Shown: positions 1 to 8,332 of the stretch, piece after piece | Numbering within the stretch: position 1 is the stretch's first letter | Layout: each line of letters starts with the position of its first letter | Origin: Clostridiales bacterium | GTDB taxonomy: Bacteria; Bacillota; Clostridia; DUPQ01 | DNA: 64,000 nucleotides | NCBI GenBank assembly: GCA_023145435.1 | Contig: JAGLDS010000003.1 | Span: 1-64,000, forward strand | Direction of reading: 5' to 3' | Translations under genes and position numbers: made by a program | The notes under the pieces: generated by a model | Databases searched by the model: none | What the model was told of the DNA's origin: nothing | What the model saw: the letters and a program-made list of their open reading frames with translations, nothing else

Positions 1-14
1 GAATAGTATATCCA

Positions 15-43
15 TTGATTTTAAAAGGTAAAAAGGGTATAAT
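15..43 (+). promoter_or_regulatory. Promoter of the small membrane protein / APC permease unit
   Basis: A TTGATT -35 box (15-20) and a perfect TATAAT -10 box (38-43) are separated by 17 bases. Transcription would start near position 50, about 20 bases before the first reading frame at 73, so both that small gene and the permease are probably on one transcript. Confidence 0.75.
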
Positions 44-72
44 AATCATTAAGATTAAAGAGGAGAATGTTG

Positions 73-186
73 ATGGACAAGACAACATTGATTGGAATTA
101 TTATAATAATTATTTCTTATGTAACAGTATGGGGATTCATAATAAAATCTAATAATATCATTGAAAAAATGAATAAAAACAAATAG
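73..186 (+). CDS. Small single-pass membrane protein (37 aa)
   Basis: A short frame that begins with ATG at 73, seven bases after a clear AGGAG at 61-65, and stops 15 bases before the permease start at 202. The product is 37 residues: a short charged N-terminus (MDKTT), one strongly hydrophobic helix of about 18-20 residues rich in Ile, and a short charged Asn/Lys-rich tail. It has a strong promoter just upstream. No family is recognised. Its position directly in front of a transporter gene resembles small accessory subunits of some secondary transporters (such as MetS-type proteins), but that is only an analogy. The good ribosome site and tight spacing argue that it is really translated. Confidence 0.6.
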   Translation: MDKTTLIGIIIIIISYVTVWGFIIKSNNIIEKMNKNK

Positions 187-201
187 GGAGTATATTTTAC
201 C

Positions 202-2487
202 ATGGATCAAAAAGACATTAAAGAAACTCCAAAGGTTCAACCAGAACTCTCGAGAGAATTAACTTTATTCCAACTTGTGATGATGGGTACAGGTATGATG
301 ATTGGTGCAGGTGTTTTTGTGGCAACTGGAATTTCAATTGGAGTAGCTGGATCTGGTGGCATTATGATAGCTTTTGCTTTAAATGGATTAATAGCTATTT
401 TTTCAGCAATTTCTTTTGCCGAATTATCCTCTGCCCTACCAGCAGCAGGTGGTGCATATACATATATTAAACAAGCTTTTGGAGGTTCGATTGGTTTTAT
501 TTCTGGATGGATGAATTGGTTTGCTTTAGCTGTAGCTGGTAGTTTATATGCTATTACTTTTTCAACATATACTGTTCATTTGTTAAAAGAAATTGAATTC
601 TTTTCTTTTCTAAACGTTCATTTATTTTTATATGAAAAAATCATAGCAGTTCTTGTAGCGTTAGTATTTATTGGTATTAACTTTAAAGGAGTATCAGAAA
701 CAGGAAAATCATCAACGTATATTGCGATAGCACAGACAGTTACTTTGGGAATAATCGGAGTTGTTGGTGTTGTGGTAGCTTTAAATAATCCAGAAGCATT
801 AAATAATTTTAAACCCTTTGTTAATGAGGGAATAGGAAACATACTAATAGCTATGGGATTTACTTATGTGGGATTTGAAGGATTTGAAGTTATTGGACAT
901 GCAGGTGAAGAAGCTATTAATCCAAAGAAAAACATACCAAAAGCAATTTTATATGCAGTTATAATTGTTGTAAGTACATATTTGTTAGTTGCATTTGCAG
1001 CAGTTATAGGTGCAAAACCTATAAATGAATCACTTGTAAATTATTTTGCAACTAGAGGAGCAACCGGTTTTGCTGATTCCATAAAGCATTTGTTCCCATT
1101 TGGTGGAATGCTATTAGTTACCTTTGCAGCAATATTTTCAAGTTCATCAGCATTAAACGCAACAATTTATTCATCCACTAGAGTATCTTTTGCTATGAGT
1201 CGTGATGGTCAACTTCCAAAACAATTAGCTACAATATCCCAAAAAAGAAAAATTCCACACATTGCTTTAATTTGTTCATCAGCAATTATTATAATTGTGG
1301 CTGCCACATTTGATGTTGAAGCTGTTGCAGCTGCAGCAGATATTATGTTTTTATTGATTTTCTTATTAATAAATATTTCTGTAATTAAGATTCGTAAAGA
1401 ATTTGGAGATGAGTTAGATTACGGATTTAAAATGCCTCTATTTCCTTTTATTCCTTTAGTAGCATTGTTAGCTCAATTGTTATTATCATTTTGGTTATTT
1501 AACATGCAACCAATATCTTGGTTTGTAATTATTGTATGGATTATCATTGGTATAATTATTTATATTACGTATTCAAAAAAACATAGTATTGAAGAGAATA
1601 CATATAAAGTGTTTAGAAATAGAACCAAAGCTAAAGAAGGATTTAGTGTAATGGTTTCTATTAACGATAAACAATATGCACCTACTTTATTAAAAATTGC
1701 AGATGGAATCGCAACACAAAGAAACGGAAAAATTGAGATAATGAATATTATACTTGTTGCTGACACCACACCTCTACGAGCAGGAATAAAATTCTTACCT
1801 GATAGGCAGAAGTTGTTGCGTGATATTCAAAATGAAAATAAAGTTTTTTCACCTATAAAAAGGATAATAAGATATAGCCATAATATTCCTAGAGCTATAG
1901 TTAGTATTTCAAAAGAGCGTGGGACAGATGTTATGATAATTGGTTGGAAAGGTTATAACCATGCTAAAAAGAATGAAATGGGTAGCAAGGTAGATAAAGT
2001 AATTGAGAGAATACCAACAGATTTGTTAGTTGTTAAACAAGGAGAAAAACCATTAAATAAAATTACTAAAATATTAATTCCAACAAACGGAGGGTATCAT
2101 AGTATTATGGCTTGTGAACTAGCCAATAATTTAGTTAAAATTTATAATACACAAGTTACAATTTTTAACGTTCATAAAGGACAAGAACAAGTCAGTCGCA
2201 TAAAAAGACGATTAAATCCGCTAAAAAACCACATTGAAAATGGAAATGTAAATGTTAAGTTAAAGAAAAGCAAGTATATTGTAAAAGAAATTGTTAAAGA
2301 ATCAAAAGATTATGACTTAGTTATTATAGGTGCTACAGAAGAAGCTCCATGGCAGCAAATGATTTTTGGTAAGATACCAACAAAAATCGCTTTAGAATGT
2401 CCAACTACAGTTATTCTTGTTAAAAAAGATTTGGGCATTAGATCTTTTGCAAAACGCTGGTTCGGGAAAAAAGTGATTGCCAATTAA
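202..2487 (+). CDS. APC-family amino acid permease with two C-terminal UspA domains
   Basis: This 761-residue protein is a secondary amino acid transporter of the APC superfamily in the cytoplasmic membrane. About twelve hydrophobic segments fill residues 25-460, beginning with the family hallmark GTGMMIGAGVF-like glycine-rich first helix. The remaining 300 residues are soluble and contain two universal-stress-protein folds, near residues 485-612 and 620-745, the second starting with ILIPTNGGYHS. Such permease-Usp fusions are known in bacteria and archaea; the Usp part is presumed to bind nucleotide and regulate transport. The specific amino acid cannot be told from sequence. The start follows an AGGGAG ribosome site. 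It shares a promoter with the 37-aa membrane protein upstream. Confidence 0.88.
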   Translation: MDQKDIKETPKVQPELSRELTLFQLVMMGTGMMIGAGVFVATGISIGVAGSGGIMIAFALNGLIAIFSAISFAELSSALPAAGGAYTYIKQAFGGSIGFISGWMNWFALAVAGSLYAITFSTYTVHLLKEIEFFSFLNVHLFLYEKIIAVLVALVFIGINFKGVSETGKSSTYIAIAQTVTLGIIGVVGVVVALNNPEALNNFKPFVNEGIGNILIAMGFTYVGFEGFEVIGHAGEEAINPKKNIPKAILYAVIIVVSTYLLVAFAAVIGAKPINESLVNYFATRGATGFADSIKHLFPFGGMLLVTFAAIFSSSSALNATIYSSTRVSFAMSRDGQLPKQLATISQKRKIPHIALICSSAIIIIVAATFDVEAVAAAADIMFLLIFLLINISVIKIRKEFGDELDYGFKMPLFPFIPLVALLAQLLLSFWLFNMQPISWFVIIVWIIIGIIIYITYSKKHSIEENTYKVFRNRTKAKEGFSVMVSINDKQYAPTLLKIADGIATQRNGKIEIMNIILVADTTPLRAGIKFLPDRQKLLRDIQNENKVFSPIKRIIRYSHNIPRAIVSISKERGTDVMIIGWKGYNHAKKNEMGSKVDKVIERIPTDLLVVKQGEKPLNKITKILIPTNGGYHSIMACELANNLVKIYNTQVTIFNVHKGQEQVSRIKRRLNPLKNHIENGNVNVKLKKSKYIVKEIVKESKDYDLVIIGATEEAPWQQMIFGKIPTKIALECPTTVILVKKDLGIRSFAKRWFGKKVIAN

Positions 2488-2489
2488 AT

Positions 2490-3506
2490 CTAATTACCAT
2501 AAAATTTATGTTGTAACAAAAGGTTATTGTTTTTTATAGATGCTAAAGGGTCTGACTTTTTAAGAAGACTCTTTTTTATTACACGTTTAAATAGTAAGGT
2601 AAAAAAGCTTTGAGGAAGAGAAATTGATTTTTTATATAAGCTATAGTAATCATCAATAGAATCTCGTTGAAAACTAAGAATGTTTTGTAAAATATCTGCA
2701 TCGCGATAATATCCACAATGGAAATTTTTCTTTGCAAAAGCTATTTTTGGCAAATTAAACTTACCTAATTTAGATAACATAAATGCTTTTTCTAGGAAAT
2801 TCTTATAAACAACACGACAGCTTTTTCCTCCTGAGAGATTAAATATCTGATGATTTAATTGATTTTGTTTTTCAATGGCTCTAACCAAGGCGTACCCTGT
2901 ATCTCTAGTAGTAGCAATTTCCATACAAGTGTTAAGTGGCATGTGAAAGAAAAGTGGATCCATTTTTGCTTTTGGACTCATAATGGCTGAAAGTCTAAAT
3001 ATTGTCCAATTAAGAGAACTTTTTATTACTAACCTCTCAGCTAATATCTTAGTTTTTGCATAATAGTCCCCATCACTAGGTAGTAATGAATCTGTAATTG
3101 AGATATATGGATTATTAATACGATCTCCATAAACGGAAATAGAAGAAGAAAAAATTAAAAAAGCAGTAGGAGCAAACTTATTTAATTGTGATAGTAAATG
3201 GTTAGTTCCATCTACATTTATACTTTTAGCTAATGAGGGATTTTTATCTGCTAAAGGTGGAATTATTGCAGCCAAATGAATGACATAATCAACAGAACTT
3301 AGAATATGAGACATATTTTCTTTTTTTGCTAAATCAAACCAATACATAGTTAGATGATCTTTTACTTTTTTATAAGTACTTAATGTTTTTTTGTTTTTTA
3401 TATCTAATCCAATTATTATGTATTTGTTTTTTTTGCGAATTAATTCTTTTAAGGTTTCATGCCCTATTGAACCAAATATTCCTGTTACTAAGATAGTCTT
3501 TTTCAT
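2490..3506 (-). CDS. NAD-dependent epimerase/dehydratase family protein (extended SDR)
   Basis: A 338-residue extended short-chain dehydrogenase with the Rossmann nucleotide-binding signature TGIFGSIG at residues 8-15 and the catalytic YxxxK pair at Y149/K153, preceded by the catalytic-serine strand around residues 119-122 (FSSS). Enzymes of this type epimerise, dehydrate or reduce nucleotide sugars or similar carbonyls; the substrate here is unknown. The ATG at 3506 is chosen over a longer frame because AAGGAGTTGTG sits immediately before it. It lies downstream of the membrane-bound LuxR-type regulator on the same strand, but a terminator-like hairpin lies between them, so co-transcription may be partial. 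Confidence 0.8.
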   Translation of the reverse strand: MKKTILVTGIFGSIGHETLKELIRKKNKYIIIGLDIKNKKTLSTYKKVKDHLTMYWFDLAKKENMSHILSSVDYVIHLAAIIPPLADKNPSLAKSINVDGTNHLLSQLNKFAPTAFLIFSSSISVYGDRINNPYISITDSLLPSDGDYYAKTKILAERLVIKSSLNWTIFRLSAIMSPKAKMDPLFFHMPLNTCMEIATTRDTGYALVRAIEKQNQLNHQIFNLSGGKSCRVVYKNFLEKAFMLSKLGKFNLPKIAFAKKNFHCGYYRDADILQNILSFQRDSIDDYYSLYKKSISLPQSFFTLLFKRVIKKSLLKKSDPLASIKNNNLLLQHKFYGN

Positions 3507-3545
3507 AAACACAACTCCTTTAATAAAGTATGAGCCATAAAAAGA

Positions 3546-3570
3546 CAATAAAAAAGAACCCATGAGGGTT
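3546..3570 (-). terminator. Intrinsic terminator after the LuxR-type regulator
   Basis: Read on the minus strand, a small stem AACCC/GGGTT (3557-3561 with 3566-3570, four-base loop) is followed by a CTTTTTT tract. It lies between the regulator gene (stop 3594) and the epimerase start (3506). The stem is short, so it may attenuate rather than fully stop transcription. Confidence 0.5.
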
Positions 3571-3593
3571 ATATGGCTGTATGAATTCACCTT

Positions 3594-4541
3594 TTAAGGT
3601 GATTTCTTGTTTTTTTGAATAAACAAATAACTAAGAGATAAACGGTTATTAACATGTACCTTGTGGTAGATGTTTTTCACATGAGTTTTTACAGTATTAA
3701 CAGAGATGAAAAGATCTATAGCTATTTCTTTATTGTTTTTGCCTAATAATAGCAAATTAAGAACGTCTACTTCTCTTTCTGATAAATCATAAACAGAAAT
3801 TTTTTGATTAAAATATTCAGGTATAGAAGTTTTTTCGGTACTGATAAAATGCTTAGAAAAAATATAATATATGGTTAAAAGTGCAAAGAGAAAATATGAA
3901 ATGTGTGTGAATCTAAATGATACACTATAGTTATTAAACAAAAAGATATCGATAAATGTAAAAGGTGCTTGCAATATAAAAGCTGTAATAAAATTTTTTA
4001 CTAATCTGTTTTGAGAAGGAGCTTTAATTTTTTTAAAGTAAAATATGATTATTGTTGCATGTACAAAAGCGATGAGAGAGCAAAGTGGAAAAATAACATT
4101 TAATACTAAAGGTAAGGAGGATACTAAATCTTCTTTCATAATAGTAAAAAAAGAACCAAAGATTAAAAAAACAAAGGTAAGAACATAAATAATTTCTTTG
4201 CTAATTTTTTTATTTTTATTAGGAATAGGATATAAATTAGTGGCATAAGTATTAATTCCAATTATTAAAACACCAATTACAAAAACAAGAAACAAGGCAT
4301 TAAACAAGGTGAAATTTAACCAATTTTCAGTAAAAGCAAAACTAAAGGATGTAAAGAATCTTGATACATATGTATACCCATAAGAGTATATAAAGATAAT
4401 GAAAATGGGAACAATTAATAATAAGGTTCGCTTAATAAAAGCATCATGTGTTTTAAAATATAAATAGGAGGATAACAAGAGAACAGCCAATAAAAAAGCT
4501 GTTTCGATAAATAGTAATAAATCAATTATGGAATTTAACAT
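3594..4541 (-). CDS. Membrane-anchored LuxR-type transcriptional regulator
   Basis: A 315-residue protein in which the first 230 or so residues form about seven hydrophobic segments and the last 63 (from about residue 253) form a GerE/LuxR helix-turn-helix: LSEREVDVL, then NKEIA and SVNTVKTHVKN. It should be a one-component regulator that senses something at or in the membrane and binds DNA from the cytoplasmic side. The ATG at 4541 is preferred because GAGGTG lies just upstream; a TTG at 4556 in the same frame has no ribosome site. A 16-base perfect palindrome sits immediately upstream, suggesting autoregulation. The signal and target genes are unknown. Confidence 0.78.
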   Translation of the reverse strand: MLNSIIDLLLFIETAFLLAVLLLSSYLYFKTHDAFIKRTLLLIVPIFIIFIYSYGYTYVSRFFTSFSFAFTENWLNFTLFNALFLVFVIGVLIIGINTYATNLYPIPNKNKKISKEIIYVLTFVFLIFGSFFTIMKEDLVSSLPLVLNVIFPLCSLIAFVHATIIIFYFKKIKAPSQNRLVKNFITAFILQAPFTFIDIFLFNNYSVSFRFTHISYFLFALLTIYYIFSKHFISTEKTSIPEYFNQKISVYDLSEREVDVLNLLLLGKNNKEIAIDLFISVNTVKTHVKNIYHKVHVNNRLSLSYLFIQKNKKSP

Positions 4542-4553
4542 TTTCACCTCAAA

Positions 4554-4569
4554 CAATATATATATATTG
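4554..4569. promoter_or_regulatory. 16-base perfect palindrome upstream of the LuxR-type regulator
   Basis: CAATATATATATATTG is fully self-complementary and lies between the regulator's -10 box and its ribosome site, a position typical of an operator. It could simply be an AT-repeat, so binding by the LuxR-type protein is inference. Confidence 0.4.
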
Positions 4570-4596
4570 TATCACGAAAATATTAATAATTGTAAA
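4566..4596 (-). promoter_or_regulatory. Extended -10 promoter of the LuxR-type regulator
   Basis: On the minus strand TTTACA (4591-4596) and TGA-TACAAT (-10 at 4566-4571) are 19 bases apart. The TGn extension compensates for the long spacer. The -10 overlaps the palindrome at 4554-4569. Confidence 0.45.
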
Positions 4597-4688
4597 GAGT
4601 ACTAACTAAGATTAATAAAATTTTCACACATATGAAAAAACTTCTTGTAGCAAATAAATGTAATGTTTATTTTTAGTAAGTATAATAA

Positions 4689-4714
4689 AAAACGAGCCTT
4701 TATAGACTCGTTTT
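4689..4714 (-). terminator. Terminator of the oligopeptide ABC operon
   Basis: An eight-base stem AAAACGAG/CTCGTTTT (4689-4696 with 4707-4714) followed on the minus strand by a run of T residues. It lies 25 bases after the stop codon of the last gene of the operon. Confidence 0.75.
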
Positions 4715-4738
4715 AAGAAGTTAATTAAATATAAATTT

Positions 4739-4945
4739 TTACTTATGTTGATCTCTTTTGTTTTTTACAAAAGTCATTGCAACAAGAGAACCTATAAATA
4801 ATCCTATTACAGAACTAATGTAAGATAAGAAGTTCAATAAAAACGATGAATTAATCACATGGACTACCATTAACAAAGGTAATATAACACCAATTGCTAA
4901 CAAAACAATAGCAATAACCATAAACTGCTTAATTTTAAATATCAT
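4739..4945 (-). CDS. Small two-helix membrane protein at the end of the opp operon
   Basis: A 68-residue protein with two hydrophobic helices, roughly residues 9-30 and 37-58, and a basic tail KNKRDQHK. Its ATG at 4945 lies 11 bases inside the 3' end of the preceding ATPase gene, with no strong ribosome site, so it is probably translated by coupling to that gene. A longer frame starting at 5026 is possible but would read further into the ATPase gene and has no ribosome site. No family is recognised. It is the last gene before the operon terminator and might be an accessory to the transporter, which is inference. Confidence 0.55.
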   Translation of the reverse strand: MIFKIKQFMVIAIVLLAIGVILPLLMVVHVINSSFLLNFLSYISSVIGLFIGSLVAMTFVKNKRDQHK

Positions 4946-5963
4946 CTTTATATAACCAACATGAAACAAAATGATCAGGTTCAACTTCAAACTCTGGAGG
5001 GTTTTCTTGATTACATAACCCATCAATCATTTTAGGACACCTTTCGTGATAACGACAACCTTTAGGAGGATGCACAAGACTTGGAGGCTCCCCTTCGGGT
5101 ATCTCTTTATAAACCTTTGCATTTTCAGCATCAGGTTCGCTAGTAGCTAATAACAATGCATTAGTATAAGGATGTTTGTGATTATATATAATATCATTTA
5201 CTTTAGCCTTTTCAACTAGACGACCAGCATACATAACAAAAATCCGCTCTGAAAAATATCTAACAGTAGATAAATCATGGGTAATATATATAACGGACAA
5301 CCCATGAGTTTCTTTTAACCCTTCTAATAATTTTAACACTTCAACACGTACAGAGGCATCTAGCATAGAAACGGGCTCGTCTGCAACCATTACTTGTTGT
5401 TGTAAAATCATAGCACGAGCAATAACAATACGTTGTTGCTGTCCCCCACTAAGCATGTGTGGGAATTTATCAATAAAATCTTCAATTGGAGTCAAGCTTA
5501 CTTCGTCCATTACCTTTCTAATTCGCCGTTCAATTTCATCTTTGTCTTTTATACCATTACAAAGTAATGGTTCAGCTAAAATTTTACGCAATGTCATAAA
5601 GGGGGCAATAGCTCCAAATGGATCTTGTTGAACATAACCAATTTGCGAATGAAACCATCGCTGCTGAGTTTTGTCATATTGGTTAATATCTTCATTTTTA
5701 TAAATTATATTTCCTTCTCTTGGAGTATATAATCCTAAAATAGTTTTCATTAAACTTGTTTTACCACAACCTGATTCTCCAACAATGGCAATAGCTTCTT
5801 TCTTATGTAAATCAAAAGAAACACCATCAACAGCACGTACAAAACCTGCGTGTCCAAAACCGAATTTTTTCAATTCAAACCATACTCGTAAATCTTGAAT
5901 AGATATTACAACATCATCTGGAAGGTTATAAATTGTTTTCTCTTTGTTTTTCTTTTTAGCCAT
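4935..5963 (-). CDS. oppF: Oligopeptide ABC transporter ATP-binding protein (OppF-type)
   Basis: A 342-residue cytoplasmic ATPase that energises peptide import. It has Walker A GESGCGKT (62-69), the ABC signature LSGGQ (171-175), a Walker B region VMVADEPVSMLD and an H-loop histidine in YITHDLS. The C-terminus carries the oligopeptide-family extension with the cysteine motif CRYHERCP. The start follows a strong GGAGGAGG, and the ATG is directly adjacent to the stop of the upstream ATPase gene. Assignment to F rather than D rests on gene order; the family also includes dipeptide and nickel importers. Confidence 0.88.
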   Translation of the reverse strand: MAKKKNKEKTIYNLPDDVVISIQDLRVWFELKKFGFGHAGFVRAVDGVSFDLHKKEAIAIVGESGCGKTSLMKTILGLYTPREGNIIYKNEDINQYDKTQQRWFHSQIGYVQQDPFGAIAPFMTLRKILAEPLLCNGIKDKDEIERRIRKVMDEVSLTPIEDFIDKFPHMLSGGQQQRIVIARAMILQQQVMVADEPVSMLDASVRVEVLKLLEGLKETHGLSVIYITHDLSTVRYFSERIFVMYAGRLVEKAKVNDIIYNHKHPYTNALLLATSEPDAENAKVYKEIPEGEPPSLVHPPKGCRYHERCPKMIDGLCNQENPPEFEVEPDHFVSCWLYKDDI

Positions 5964-6944
5964 TTATTTAACCTCCTCCTTTTCTTCGTAAAGCCAACAT
6001 TTCACTTTGTCATCACCTATTTTATATACAGGTGGTGATTGTTTTTCGCATATTGGCATTTTATTTGGACATCTTGGAGCAAAACGACAACCAGCCGTTT
6101 TTTCAATACCAATTAGACTTGGTGGTTTTCCTACAATAAACTCTAGTTCTTCCTCACCACGAAGTTTAGGCACACTAGCCATTAACTTTTTGGAATATGG
6201 ATGATAAGGGTTTTTAAAGAATATTCCAGCACTTGTTGCTTCAATGATTTCTCCTGCGTACATAACTACAACTCTGTCAGCCAATTCTGATGAAGTTGCA
6301 ATGTCATGTGTAACTAAAATATAACTTACATCTTCTTCATATTTGATTCGCTTTAACAAATTCATAATATTAGCTTGAGTTAGAACATCAAGAGCAGACG
6401 TTGGTTCGTCTAAAATAACCACATCAGGAACTGTAATCAAGGACATTGCTATTGCAACTCTTTGACGCATTCCACCACTTAACTCAAAAGCATAACGGTT
6501 AATAAAATCTTCTGGAACACCAACACTCTTAAACATATCAATAACTTTTTCCATGGCCTCACCTTTATCAACACCATTTATAGTTAGCGGTTCAGCAACT
6601 TGATTTCCTACTTTTAAAACAGGGTTTAGCGAGGTCATTGCAGCTTGTGGAACTAATGACATCTTATTCCATCTAATTTCCTTACGGAATGTTTCGTCAT
6701 CTAATTCCATTGTCTCAAGACCGTTTAGAAACACTTTTCCTTTGTAAGTTTCTACGTTCTTAGGTAATAGCCTTAAAATAGCTTTTGTAAGTGAACTTTT
6801 ACCACAACCTGATTCACCTAAGATAACAATTGCTTCATTTTTATACAATTCAAAGTTTACACCATCAACAGCACGAACAGCTCCTGCTCGAACTTTAAAA
6901 TGTAAATGTAAATCTCTAATTTTTAATAATAATTCTTTTTCCAT
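5964..6944 (-). CDS. oppD: Oligopeptide ABC transporter ATP-binding protein (OppD-type)
   Basis: A 326-residue ATPase partner of the adjacent OppF-type protein; the two form the nucleotide-binding heterodimer of the importer. Walker A GESGCGKS lies at 43-50, LSGGM at 155-159, and Walker B is VVILDEPTSALD. The oligopeptide C-terminal motif CRFAPRCPNKMPIC is present; in related proteins these cysteines can bind an Fe-S cluster. The start at 6944 follows GAGGTAT. It lies 11 bases after the OppC-type permease gene in a single minus-strand operon. Confidence 0.88.
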   Translation of the reverse strand: MEKELLLKIRDLHLHFKVRAGAVRAVDGVNFELYKNEAIVILGESGCGKSSLTKAILRLLPKNVETYKGKVFLNGLETMELDDETFRKEIRWNKMSLVPQAAMTSLNPVLKVGNQVAEPLTINGVDKGEAMEKVIDMFKSVGVPEDFINRYAFELSGGMRQRVAIAMSLITVPDVVILDEPTSALDVLTQANIMNLLKRIKYEEDVSYILVTHDIATSSELADRVVVMYAGEIIEATSAGIFFKNPYHPYSKKLMASVPKLRGEEELEFIVGKPPSLIGIEKTAGCRFAPRCPNKMPICEKQSPPVYKIGDDKVKCWLYEEKEEVK

Positions 6945-6955
6945 TTAAATACCTC

Positions 6956-8323
6956 TTACTGCTCTCTCAATCGTGGATTAAACAATCTGTCTAAAGAAAA
7001 ACCAACCATGGCAAAGGCCAGACCAGTAATCATTAGTAAAATAGCTGGTTGAATAATCCAGTAGAAATTCCCATTGTACAATGCAGCTTGGTAGTAAGCA
7101 TCAGAGATGACTTTTCCCCAAGTTGGTAGTACAGGGTCGCCTAGTCCTAATACGTTCAATGACGCTTCTAGGAAAACAAAACCAGGAATTGATAATACTA
7201 ATCCAGGTATTAATAAAGGAATGATTCTTGGAATCAGGTACCTGAAAACAATTCGGCTATTTGATGCACCATATGTTAAAGCGGCTTCAATATAAGCTGC
7301 GTTTCTCATTTGCATGAATGTTGCTCGATAAGTTTTAATAGCTGCGGTAAAGATGCTTAGCAATATGGTAACTCCTAACATAGTCCAAATACTTTTCGAG
7401 TAGAAGGTTCCAATCATTACTAAAATAGCCAAGAATGGTAACAGCATGTTTACCTCAGTAATACGTTGTATTAAGGCATCAACCCAACCACCAAACCAAA
7501 CACCCATAGCTGAAATAACCATTGATAGAACAGATACACCAATTGACGCAACCATTCCAAATAGTAATGCAATTGGAGCACCCCAAAGCAATGCTGTCAT
7601 TAGGTCTCTTCTCCTATGATCAGTACCAGCAAAACCGTAGACTAAACCGTGTAATACAACTTCAGCGTCTACTGAGCTTCCAGCTTCAAAGGTTTGCGAT
7701 GTAAGTGTTAGAGTATAAGTTCCTTTGGCAACTTCTGGTTCCTCAGGGGTTTTTGGATTAAGTGTTGCAAACAAACCAATCAACGAAGTTTTTTCACCTA
7801 GTTTAGATTCTAATTTCATATCCTGATTGAAACGATAAGTCTCCTCTGGTCGCAAACCTTTGGAAATGATTTTTATATCTCGACCTTCAGGAGTTAACAG
7901 TCTTATCTCAACAAATGGTTTAGATTTCACAAAATCTGAATCAAAGTAAATTAAAATTTCTTGTGGAAATTCTCCGTAATTATAATCAAAAGAATATGAC
8001 ATTTTTGTAGTTATTTTTTCTGTATTTTCATTTTCTTCTTTATCTATAACTGTATAAATGACATCATCACTTTCGCTGAATTTTACAGCAAAAGATTCTG
8101 GCCATTTTTCTTCTCTAAATATGTTTGTCCAAGCTGGACGTGCATTAATAGGATTCTTATAAGTAGTTGCTTCATCTCCACGCCATAATATTTTTGCTTC
8201 ACTATATGGAATAACAACCATTGTTGTAATCGCCATAATAAATAATAAAGATATTAATACTAATCCTACAACAGCAGTTGGAAAATGCTTAAGTTCTTTA
8301 AATACTTTTTTTATTCCTCTCAT
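6956..8323 (-). CDS. oppC: Oligopeptide ABC permease (OppC-type) with a large extracytoplasmic insertion
   Basis: A 455-residue permease subunit, some 150 residues longer than the usual family length of about 300. The first transmembrane helix (about residues 16-40) is followed by some 170 mostly hydrophilic, beta-rich residues before the family motif GTDHRRRDLMTALLWG and the remaining five helices. The EAA-type coupling loop (EAALTYGASNSRIVFRYLIP) that contacts the ATPases is present near residue 340. The insertion should lie outside the membrane and may contact the binding protein. The ribosome site is TAGGAG. It is co-transcribed with the OppB-type gene nine bases upstream. Confidence 0.85.
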   Translation of the reverse strand: MRGIKKVFKELKHFPTAVVGLVLISLLFIMAITTMVVIPYSEAKILWRGDEATTYKNPINARPAWTNIFREEKWPESFAVKFSESDDVIYTVIDKEENENTEKITTKMSYSFDYNYGEFPQEILIYFDSDFVKSKPFVEIRLLTPEGRDIKIISKGLRPEETYRFNQDMKLESKLGEKTSLIGLFATLNPKTPEEPEVAKGTYTLTLTSQTFEAGSSVDAEVVLHGLVYGFAGTDHRRRDLMTALLWGAPIALLFGMVASIGVSVLSMVISAMGVWFGGWVDALIQRITEVNMLLPFLAILVMIGTFYSKSIWTMLGVTILLSIFTAAIKTYRATFMQMRNAAYIEAALTYGASNSRIVFRYLIPRIIPLLIPGLVLSIPGFVFLEASLNVLGLGDPVLPTWGKVISDAYYQAALYNGNFYWIIQPAILLMITGLAFAMVGFSLDRLFNPRLREQ

Positions 8324-8332
8324 CTTTATCTC

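Noticed and set aside
4739-5026. Longer 95-residue version of the small membrane protein starting at 5026
   Set aside because: It would overlap the oppF gene by more than 90 bases, has no ribosome site, and the added residues do not resemble a signal or helix needed for the protein.
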